A stretch of 6,359 nucleotides of DNA. Origin: Pseudolysobacter sp. (GTDB lineage: Bacteria > Pseudomonadota > Gammaproteobacteria > Xanthomonadales > Rhodanobacteraceae). Positions 1 to 5,839 of this stretch are shown one piece after another. The position numbers and the translations under genes were made by a program. Location of the stretch: NCBI GenBank assembly GCA_025351985.1, contig JANXUW010000061.1, positions 1-6,359 on the forward strand. Direction: 5' to 3'. The stretch's first letter is position 1. Every line of letters starts with the position of its first letter. The notes beneath the pieces are model-generated. The model was not told where the DNA came from and ran no database searches. It saw nothing but the letters and a program-made list of their open reading frames with translations.

Positions 1-3000
1 ATCAATTGCGCAGTTGCTGCGGGGGAAATATCGAACGTCGTGCTGCTGGCGGCGCTCAGATTGCCATCGGTTGCGATCAAGCTGTAACCCGCGGCAGCTT
101 TGTTGAGCGAGACATTTGCGAAGCTCGCCACGCCGTTGATCGCGCTGACCGTAGTCGTGCCGTTCAAGCCCGAAGCGCCGGGATTATTGGCGAGCGCCAG
201 CGTGATCGACGACGAATCCGACGTCACGATATTGCCGCTCGCATCGAGCACCTGCACGGTGACTGCCTGTGCCAAGGCTGAACCCGCGGTGCTGCTGTCG
301 GGTTGTTGCACAAATACCAGCTTGGTCGCGGCGCCCGCGGTCACATTGAAGTTGCTGCTGGTATTGGTCAGGCCCGCGTCGCTTGCGGTGAGTGTGTAGT
401 TGCTGCCGATCTTGTCGACCGACAAACCAGTGAACGTTGCCGTGCCATTGATCGCGCTGATCGTCGTGGCACCGCTGAAGGTGGCATTACCTGCGCCGCC
501 AGACAACGTAAGAGTTACTGGTGAGGCATCCGTTGTCACCGCATTGCCGTTGACATCCTGCACGGTCACGGTCACGCCGAACGTTGCGCCCGACGACAGG
601 TTCGCTGGCGCCGCGGTTGTGTAGACCAGCTTCGCGGCGCTGCCCGGGATCACCGCAAACGTATTGCTGGTGGCGCTCGCCAGACTCGCATCGGTTGCGC
701 CGAGCGCGTAGTTGGAACCGGCCTTGTTCACCGACAAATTGTTGAAGGTCGCAATACCCTTGACGACATTGGCGGTGATCATCGAGCTGCTGGCTAGCAT
801 TACATTACTCGGATTGCCCGACAGCACCAGCGATACCGAAGACGCATCGCTGGTAACCACGTTGCCATTCGCATCCTGCACGCTCACGCTGGCATTGAAT
901 GTGGCATCCGCCGACAAGCTGCTCGGCGGCTGGGTGGTATACACAAGTTTTACTGCCGCGCCCGGAGTGATGTTGAAAGCAGCGCTGGTCGCGCTCGTCA
1001 TCCCGTTGCTGCTGGCGATCAAGGTATAACCGCTGCCAACTTTATCCAGCGTAGCTGCGTTGAAGGTTGCAGCGCCGGCGTTGGCGTTTGCAGTGCCGCC
1101 GCTCAACGCCGCGCTGCCGGGATTTGTTCCGATCGATAGCAAGATCGCGGCGCTGGATGTCGTGATATTGCCATTCGCATCCTGCACCTGCACCGTGATC
1201 GCCGGGCTCAGCGCCGATCCCGCCAAGGCATTGCCTGGCTGCTGCACAAACACCAGTTTGCTCGCGGCTCCCGCGCCGATATTGAAGGCCGAACTTGTGT
1301 CCGCGGTGAGGTTGGGCGCGCTGGCACTCAAGCTGTAACCCGTAGCGAGTTTGTTGAGGCTGATATTGCTGAACGTGGCTACCCCATTGACCGCATTCAC
1401 GGTCAGCGTGCCACCCAGGTTGGCGCCGCCCGGATTGTTCGCGAGTGCCAGGGTGATCGCCGAAGTGTTGTCGGTCGCCACGGCACCGCTGCTGCTTTCC
1501 ACGCTGACCTTGATCGTTGCCAGGGTCGATCCGGCTGCGCCATTGACCGGCTGCACGGTGAATTTGAGTTTGCTCGCCACCGGCGGCGGCAGCATCGCGG
1601 CGACCAGATTGGCCACGTTGACGCTGCCTAGTCCGGTCGCGAAATCCCAGCCCGGTGTCGCGGCGTAAGCGGGTTGCGCACTACTGCTGGAGGTTGAAAT
1701 CACGCCGCAGGTGCTGGCCTTGTCGGGCGTGCTGCTGGCGTCGTTGCAGTTGTCGTTATTGGCGCCGGTGTAGTTGCTGTAGCAATTAGTCGAACCGTAT
1801 TTGCACGGCACGGCAATGTCGCCCGAGGTGATGTCCTGGAATACGCAATTGCCGCCGATGCCATTGCCGGTGTTGGCGTTGCAACTGCTGACGCTCGCGG
1901 TATTCGGACTCACGGTGCTGCCGTATTGTTTGGCTTCGAGTGCGTAATAACGCGTGTTTATATTGCCCCAGCTCTGCCCGGTAGCCTGGTTGATCAAGGC
2001 CTGGATACCGGCAAGCGCCGGTGCTGAAAATGAAGTGCCGCCGCCTACGCTGTGCAGCGCATCGCTGGTATTGGTGAAATCGCAAGTCACGCCACCGTTG
2101 GCGGTATCCGACATGCAATACAGCATCGCGTGTCCGTACAAGCCGTTGGCGGCGAAAAGAGAAACATCCGGCAAATCGCGCTTGCTGTCATTGACGATAC
2201 CGAGCACACCGGCTTGCCAACTCGGCTTCGACGAATAGTTGCTCGCGCCGCCGCTCGCTGCGCTGGTGCTGACGAAATTGTTGTTGCACGCCACCGCCGT
2301 ATTGCAGTAGCTGACGCCGTCGGCATAACCCTTGAAGGTGTACAAAATGCTGCTGGCGCAGGAGTTGTTCCACGGAATTTCCGGCACGTAGGATTTTGCC
2401 GTGCTGCGTCCCGCGCCGTTGCTGCTGTTCCAGTAGGTCGAATTGCTGCCATCCACGGTATCGCGGAAATCGGTGCCGCCGACCGCGACGTTATAGGGCG
2501 TGGAGGCAAAACCGCTGACCGAAATCCCTTGCGTCGCGTAGTTCGCGCCGGCATCGCAACTGGTGGCGCCTTCGTCACCGGCGGCGACAAAAACACTGAT
2601 GCCTTTCGCCGCCGCGGTTTGCCAGGCGCTGACAAATGCCGCGTTGGCGGTGGCGCCGTTCTGGCTTTCGCAGACGCCGTAACTGAGGCTCATGATCTTC
2701 GGCGGATTGGCGCTGGCGATCAGGTTGTTCGCGGCGATCAAGCCGCCGAAAGTAACTCCGGTATCCTGGCACGACGCAATCTGGATGTTCGCATTCGGCG
2801 CGGCTACGCCGGCCCACTCGGCATCCAGCGCGGCTTCTTTTTCATTTGCGGTTACGCCCGGATCGCGGCACGCCGTGGCGCCGCTGGGATGGACTTGGGT
2901 GAACGTGCCGCTATAACCCGCCGCGCTGCCGATACCGAACGCGTCGCGGAATGTCGTGACATCGCCGGTGTTGAGAATATTGGTATTTTCGATCACGGCG

Positions 3001-3815
3001 ATGGTTTGTCCGGCGCCGGTAATTCCTGCGCTCCAGACCGGGCCGACGTTGTAAATCGTATTGAAATCGTACGGGGCAACCAGGTAACGCGTGCCGCTGC
3101 CGATCGTGAATTCAGGATTCCATACCGGCGTGCTCTTGGCCGGACTGTTGGCGCTATCGAGATCGAACTTGCCTTTCGCCGCGGCGATCGGCTCATGTAA
3201 TTGCGGTTGCGGAAACAGGTTATTCAGCGACACGATGCCGACCACCACCGGCGCCAGCGCCGCTGGAATACTGGGATCGCTGGCATTCGACAAATACACC
3301 TTGCCGTTGAGATTGTAGCGATGCAGCGTCGTGGCGAATGCGCGTTTTACCTGCCCGGCATTGCCGGAAAAATCGATGAGCATGCCGTTCGGATTTACCG
3401 AATTCACGGTAAATCCATTCGATCCGAGCCAGCTCACGACGGTGTCGATATCCTGCTGTGCCGGACCGTAGTCGGTGAACAGATCGTCATTACTGAGCCA
3501 GTGATGGAAGCTCGGCGACTGCGGATTGTGCATCGCCTCGATCATGTCCTGCAGCGCACGCTCGCGCTCCGGGCTGCGCTGCAACTGCAGCAGCATATTG
3601 TCGAGATTTTCGGCATCTGCCAAAGTACCCGTGTCGCGCCCGGAGGTCAGGTAACGGCTGGTATTGCCGACCAGCGTCGCACGATTCTGCGGGCTGATAC
3701 CCTGCAGAATTTGCGGAAACGCGATCGGCGAGGGGGCTGCGGTTGCCGTTATTGCGAGCAGCACAAACGTAATGCCCAGCAACGAACTGCCGAGCCGAAC
3801 TAGCGGCTTGATCAT
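1..3815 (-). CDS. Secreted S53 (sedolisin/kumamolisin-type) peptidase with tandem Ig-like repeats; C-terminus beyond window
   Basis: Serine-carboxyl endopeptidase, exported and probably self-activated by removing its propeptide. I translated the frame by hand: 1271 codons are open, with no stop before the left edge. Residues 1-26 are a signal peptide (K3 and R7, a hydrophobic run, then ATA-A). About 45-200 is the pro-kumamolisin activation domain (HHWL at 104-107). About 240-740 is the catalytic domain. Its signatures are E327 and D331 in EAALD (acid/base pair), D414 in AAGDEG (oxyanion Asp), S595 in GGTSFSAP (nucleophile), and D661 (QDITSG) and D724 (GWDFATG) as likely calcium ligands. From residue 747 there are five Ig-like repeats plus the start of a sixth. 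All 15 cysteines lie in the catalytic domain, suggesting disulfides and an extracytoplasmic location. Start at 3815 is chosen for the clean signal peptide; an in-frame ATG at 3869 is possible. Family assignment is firm; substrate and the C-terminal end are unknown. Confidence 0.95.
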   Translation of the reverse strand, partial: MIKPLVRLGSSLLGITFVLLAITATAAPSPIAFPQILQGISPQNRATLVGNTSRYLTSGRDTGTLADAENLDNMLLQLQRSPERERALQDMIEAMHNPQSPSFHHWLSNDDLFTDYGPAQQDIDTVVSWLGSNGFTVNSVNPNGMLIDFSGNAGQVKRAFATTLHRYNLNGKVYLSNASDPSIPAALAPVVVGIVSLNNLFPQPQLHEPIAAAKGKFDLDSANSPAKSTPVWNPEFTIGSGTRYLVAPYDFNTIYNVGPVWSAGITGAGQTIAVIENTNILNTGDVTTFRDAFGIGSAAGYSGTFTQVHPSGATACRDPGVTANEKEAALDAEWAGVAAPNANIQIASCQDTGVTFGGLIAANNLIASANPPKIMSLSYGVCESQNGATANAAFVSAWQTAAAKGISVFVAAGDEGATSCDAGANYATQGISVSGFASTPYNVAVGGTDFRDTVDGSNSTYWNSSNGAGRSTAKSYVPEIPWNNSCASSILYTFKGYADGVSYCNTAVACNNNFVSTSAASGGASNYSSKPSWQAGVLGIVNDSKRDLPDVSLFAANGLYGHAMLYCMSDTANGGVTCDFTNTSDALHSVGGGTSFSAPALAGIQALINQATGQSWGNINTRYYALEAKQYGSTVSPNTASVSSCNANTGNGIGGNCVFQDITSGDIAVPCKYGSTNCYSNYTGANNDNCNDASSTPDKASTCGVISTSSSSAQPAYAATPGWDFATGLGSVNVANLVAAMLPPPVASKLKFTVQPVNGAAGSTLATIKVSVESSSGAVATDNTSAITLALANNPGGANLGGTLTVNAVNGVATFSNISLNKLATGYSLSASAPNLTADTSSAFNIGAGAASKLVFVQQPGNALAGSALSPAITVQVQDANGNITTSSAAILLSIGTNPGSAALSGGTANANAGAATFNAATLDKVGSGYTLIASSNGMTSATSAAFNITPGAAVKLVYTTQPPSSLSADATFNASVSVQDANGNVVTSDASSVSLVLSGNPSNVMLASSSMITANVVKGIATFNNLSVNKAGSNYALGATDASLASATSNTFAVIPGSAAKLVYTTAAPANLSSGATFGVTVTVQDVNGNAVTTDASPVTLTLSGGAGNATFSGATTISAINGTATFTGLSVDKIGSNYTLTASDAGLTNTSSNFNVTAGAATKLVFVQQPDSSTAGSALAQAVTVQVLDASGNIVTSDSSSITLALANNPGASGLNGTTTVSAINGVASFANVSLNKAAAGYSLIATDGNLSAASSTTFDISPAATAQL
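15..1577 (-). repeat. Five tandem Ig-like repeats (about 103-106 residues each) in the S53 peptidase
   Basis: Repeat boundaries within the coding frame are 1577-1266, 1265-957, 956-639, 638-330 and 329-15 (104, 103, 106, 103 and 105 residues). A sixth begins at 14 and leaves the window. The shared pattern is KLxFxxQP or KLVYTT at the start, then a V-x-V-Q-D-x-N-G-N strand, a T-L-x-L stretch, an NGxATF motif, then NKxGxxYxLxA and a closing F-N-I strand. This is a beta-sandwich of the bacterial Ig-like/invasin type seen in extracellular proteins; I cannot fix the exact Pfam family by eye. The repeats contain no cysteine. They probably act as a stalk, or bind a surface or polymer, but this is inferred. 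The DNA copies are diverged but share short identical blocks, for example at 863-882 and 1172-1191. Confidence 0.88.
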
Positions 3816-3849
3816 CGGTAAATCTAAAAAAAAGTTTGGTCGATTGGAG

Positions 3850-3869
3850 ATGCCGCATTGCTGCGGCAT
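3850..3869 (-). promoter_or_regulatory. Leader hairpin with GCAA tetraloop overlapping an alternative start codon
   Basis: A perfect 8-bp inverted repeat (ATGCCGCA / TGCGGCAT) encloses four bases that read GCAA on the minus strand, a GNRA-type loop. It lies about 40-60 nt into the proposed leader of the protease gene. Its 5' arm begins with an in-frame ATG at 3869, preceded by GGGGA (3878-3874). Folding would hide that ATG. A T8 tract follows 16 nt after the stem, too far away for a standard intrinsic terminator. Confidence 0.5.
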
Positions 3870-3915
3870 GAAATCCCCGGCTGGCGAGTAGACCGTGTTC
3901 GCTTAGCTGCGAATC

Positions 3916-3943
3916 ACTATACGCAAGAGTTTATTGTGATCAA
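3916..3943 (-). promoter_or_regulatory. Candidate sigma-70 promoter for the S53 peptidase gene
   Basis: Read on the minus strand, TTGATC (3943-3938) and TATAGT (3921-3916) are separated by 16 nt. They match the -35 consensus at 4 of 6 bases and the -10 consensus at 5 of 6. Transcription would start near 3909, giving a leader of about 94 nt before the ATG at 3815. The candidate CRP/Clp site overlaps the -35 element. Pattern match only. Confidence 0.45.
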
Positions 3944-3953
3944 AGTCGCATTT
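3932..3953. promoter_or_regulatory. Candidate CRP/Clp-family binding site
   Basis: The core is TGTGA-N6-TCGCA (3935-3950), one base off the CRP consensus TGTGA-N6-TCACA. Over the 22-bp E. coli consensus I count 16 matches. In xanthomonads the CRP homologue Clp recognises the same kind of palindrome and activates genes for extracellular enzymes, which fits a secreted peptidase downstream. The site overlaps the proposed -35 element. Its centre is about 33 nt upstream of the inferred transcription start, not the classical -41.5, so it could activate from another start or repress. Confidence 0.5.
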
Positions 3954-3962
3954 TGTAAAGAT

Positions 3963-3984
3963 TGCTAGAGCGCGCGTTCTAGCA
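3963..3984. repeat. Inverted repeat TGCTAGA-N8-TCTAGCA
   Basis: Two perfect 7-bp arms (3963-3969 and 3978-3984) flank an 8-base centre containing the alternating stretch CGCGCG. Wobble pairs could extend the stem slightly outward. On the plus strand the right arm is followed by GTTGCTTTTG; on the minus strand by ATCTTTAC. Neither is a convincing T run. It could be a weak bidirectional terminator between the DUF3667 gene and the protease promoter, or an operator just upstream of the candidate CRP site. Confidence 0.4.
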
Positions 3985-4186
3985 GTTGCTTTTGAAGGAC
4001 GAATTCACGTTCAAAAACAATGGTTTGAGAGTACATCGAAAAATGAATGACAAGTCCAACTTTTACATATGTACAGAAAATTTCATCCGTTTATGCCCGA
4101 ATAGTTTGCAACAAAAGCGTAATAAAGCGCGTCTGTACACTCTGTGGAATCAATAAAACGATGCGCTGCTTGAATCTCTCGCTCAA

Positions 4187-5386
4187 TCACGCAAATGCCA
4201 GCCCTGCGAGTAACGCGCCAACCATGCTGAAACTGATCAGGAAAATATAACAAAAGCCGATCATGCTGAATTTCAGCACGGTCATGATCCAGCCCTGGCG
4301 ATACACGCGTTTTTGCATGATCAACAAATACAGCGGCAGCCAAGTCAGCATGGCGACATTCACCCAAGCCAGCAACGCATCGAGCCATGGCACCGCGGTA
4401 ACGGTCCACACACGCAACAAGGCCAACAACGTCACCAGCAGCAGCGACAGCAAAATGAAACTGTGACTGTGCAACGCCACGATCAGGTGTTCCATGTACA
4501 AGCGGCGCTTGAAAATATAGAAAACCTTCAGGAACACCGCGAACAACGGCATCAGCACAAACAAGGTTTGCGGCAGCATGTTAAAAACACTGGCCAACAA
4601 GATGTGCGGATCGTGTTTCGCGCGCTTGAGGTTTTCCAGCATGTGCGCCGCCAGCGTGTTCAAGTACGCATTGCCGCGATCCGGCAACCAACCGATCTGA
4701 ATCGGATTTTTTTGTGCATCCCATTTGTCGCCGCCAAATTCGAGGCCGACTTCATCCGCCGGATCGGGTGGGATTGGCGCGCCCGTCGCCTTCGCCTGTT
4801 CCACCGAGGTCAGATATTCCAGACGCTTTTGCGCGCTGCGTTCCACCGCGGTGCGCGCCTTGTCGAGTGACTTGTGCGCGACTCCCGGAGACTTTTCGAT
4901 CGCGGTCTGCAATCCCGACAATGCGGTGATCTTGCGCTGTTCGAGTTCGCTCAGCGTTTTTGCGTCGGACAAGCCATCGCTGTTGTCGAACTTGATCTGC
5001 TTGCCGAGTTCACTCACGTTGAGTGTGGCCTGGATGCAGAAAAACGCCGCGACGCTCAGGAAAAAGTACAGCCGGAACGGTGTCACATAACGCACGCGCC
5101 GGCCCGCAAAATATTCGGTAGTGAGAAAGCCGGGACGAAAATACAGCGGGAAAAACGTATGCAGGATGCGCGAATCGATATTGAAAATCGTATCGAGCAG
5201 ATCATGAAAAATGCTCGCGAGGTGGCGAATCAGTCCCTTGATCGGCTGACCACACGCATAGCAATACGGACCGAGCAGTGGTGTGCGGCAATTGGCGCAA
5301 TGCGCGCCCGGCGCGGGTGCGACAGGTGCCTCCGCGACAATCAAGGGCACAAGTTCCAGCGACTCAGTGGATGGCGTAGTGTTCAT
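4187..5386 (-). CDS. DUF3667-type membrane protein with N-terminal zinc-ribbon-like motif
   Basis: A 399-residue protein of unknown function. Residues 30-47 carry C30-x2-C33 and C42-x2-C45 (the latter in CYACGQP), a small zinc-ribbon-like motif. The following segment (IFHDLLDTIFNIDSRILHT, then FRPGFLTTEYFAGRRVRYV to about 101) matches my memory of DUF3667 proteins, where a four-Cys motif precedes this block and a first membrane helix (about 104-121). A polar, helix-rich region (about 125-265) separates it from four probable membrane helices near 270-292, 304-325, 333-357 and 369-398. The ATG is 5 nt after the stop of the upstream small gene; the only Shine-Dalgarno-like sequence (GAGAG, 5402-5398) lies inside that gene's last codons, suggesting translational coupling. 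Family call is by pattern recall; function is not known. Confidence 0.85.
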   Translation of the reverse strand: MNTTPSTESLELVPLIVAEAPVAPAPGAHCANCRTPLLGPYCYACGQPIKGLIRHLASIFHDLLDTIFNIDSRILHTFFPLYFRPGFLTTEYFAGRRVRYVTPFRLYFFLSVAAFFCIQATLNVSELGKQIKFDNSDGLSDAKTLSELEQRKITALSGLQTAIEKSPGVAHKSLDKARTAVERSAQKRLEYLTSVEQAKATGAPIPPDPADEVGLEFGGDKWDAQKNPIQIGWLPDRGNAYLNTLAAHMLENLKRAKHDPHILLASVFNMLPQTLFVLMPLFAVFLKVFYIFKRRLYMEHLIVALHSHSFILLSLLLVTLLALLRVWTVTAVPWLDALLAWVNVAMLTWLPLYLLIMQKRVYRQGWIMTVLKFSMIGFCYIFLISFSMVGALLAGLAFA

Positions 5387-5391
5387 GGATT

Positions 5392-5775
5392 CTACAGCTC
5401 TCGCGCTTTAAGAGCTTTGATGATTGGGGTGGCTTTTTCAGTGGGTATGAGTTGAACCATGTCGTCATGACCACTTTTGACATGCAGAACTTGTACGAAC
5501 CCCTTCCTTTCTAACTGCATCACCGCGTTCATTTGTCCGTTGGAATTGAGAGCATCCGCCAGAAAGAAAACGCCCGGCTTTGCTTCGAGCAAAATCCCAA
5601 GTGCTGCGATACCTACACCAATCTCATCGTGACTTTTTTTGTCTATAGCAGAAGCAAGCGTAGCCAAGTTGCTCTCGACTTGAGCAGAGGCTATGGATAA
5701 TTCTGCTGCAAATATTCGACAACTCACAACGGCCAGAATAGCTGCGGTAAAGATGGCGACTTTGTTCGTGTACAT
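5392..5775 (-). CDS. Small exported protein of unknown function (possible lipoprotein)
   Basis: A 127-residue protein I do not recognise. The N-terminus is a signal sequence: K5, a hydrophobic run over 6-18, then VVSC19, which fits a lipobox. A type I cleavage near A23/A24 is the alternative. The mature part begins with a probable helix (ELSIASAQVESNLATLASA) and two hydrophobic stretches (53-63, 69-76). Residues 85-127 (QLERKGFV, then MVQLIPTEKATPIIKAL) look vaguely like a winged-helix half, which would be odd in an exported protein and may be chance. GC over 5401-5760 is about 48% by hand count, below both neighbours. It starts 64 nt after the dehydrogenase stop and ends 5 nt before the DUF3667 start. 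The ribosome binding site is poor (AAAAGG ending 11 nt before the ATG). The open frame, signal and tight spacing support a real gene. Confidence 0.72.
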   Translation of the reverse strand: MYTNKVAIFTAAILAVVSCRIFAAELSIASAQVESNLATLASAIDKKSHDEIGVGIAALGILLEAKPGVFFLADALNSNGQMNAVMQLERKGFVQVLHVKSGHDDMVQLIPTEKATPIIKALKAREL

Positions 5776-5839
5776 AATGAGGAAAGCCTTTTGCGTAAGA
5801 GGATTTCTGGATGTTGCAAAATGTCTACGCGCGCAGGAT

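Larger units (their letters stand above)
3816..4186. other. AT-rich intergenic region, probable control region of the S53 peptidase gene
   Basis: About 370 nt with no supported gene. Hand counts on 60-nt blocks give about 32-43% GC between 3961 and 4140, against about 58% or more in much of the flanking coding sequence. Both flanking genes point left, so this is the end of the DUF3667 gene followed by the upstream region of the protease gene. The short open frames here, such as 4047-4250 on the plus strand, look like chance frames: low-complexity products, no ribosome binding site and overlap with a real gene. The specific sites are listed separately. No canonical intrinsic terminator (GC stem directly followed by a T run) is seen just after the DUF3667 stop. 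Confidence 0.7.

Noticed and set aside
15..1577. Roughly 310-nt tandem periodicity as a CRISPR array or satellite DNA
   Set aside because: The units are diverged, in frame and translate to Ig-like domains; there is no short repeat/unique spacer pattern.
6..1668. Series of plus-strand frames of 70-105 codons opposite the Ig-like repeats
   Set aside because: Their similar lengths and similar products come from reading the opposite strand of the tandem repeats, not from a family of small genes.
2087..2635. Minus-strand 182-codon frame inside the protease gene
   Set aside because: It is a different frame of the same strand within the S53 domain, rich in Arg, Pro and Ala, with no family signature.
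2052..3200. Long plus-strand open frame of 382 codons opposite the protease catalytic domain
   Set aside because: It lies wholly antisense to a gene whose catalytic motifs are all recognisable. The product is Arg/Ala/Gly-rich with no recognisable motif, as expected for a frame opposite GC-biased codons.
3490..3858. Minus-strand 122-codon frame overlapping the protease N-terminus
   Set aside because: Out of frame with the signal peptide and prodomain, which are convincing; the product has no export signal or motif.
3850..3869. Leader hairpin as an intrinsic terminator
   Set aside because: The T8 run is 16 nt from the stem, whereas a standard terminator needs it directly adjacent; it is kept as a possible leader structure only.
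4313..5455. Plus-strand frames (4313-4870, 4874-5455) opposite the DUF3667 gene
   Set aside because: Gln/Arg/His-rich translations antisense to a gene with a clear cysteine motif and membrane helices; they look like shadows.
5788..5821. TTTTGC/GCAAAA inverted pair between the dehydrogenase and the small exported gene
   Set aside because: Arms of 6 bp that are mostly A/T with a loop over 20 nt; weak and likely by chance, with no T run to make a terminator.
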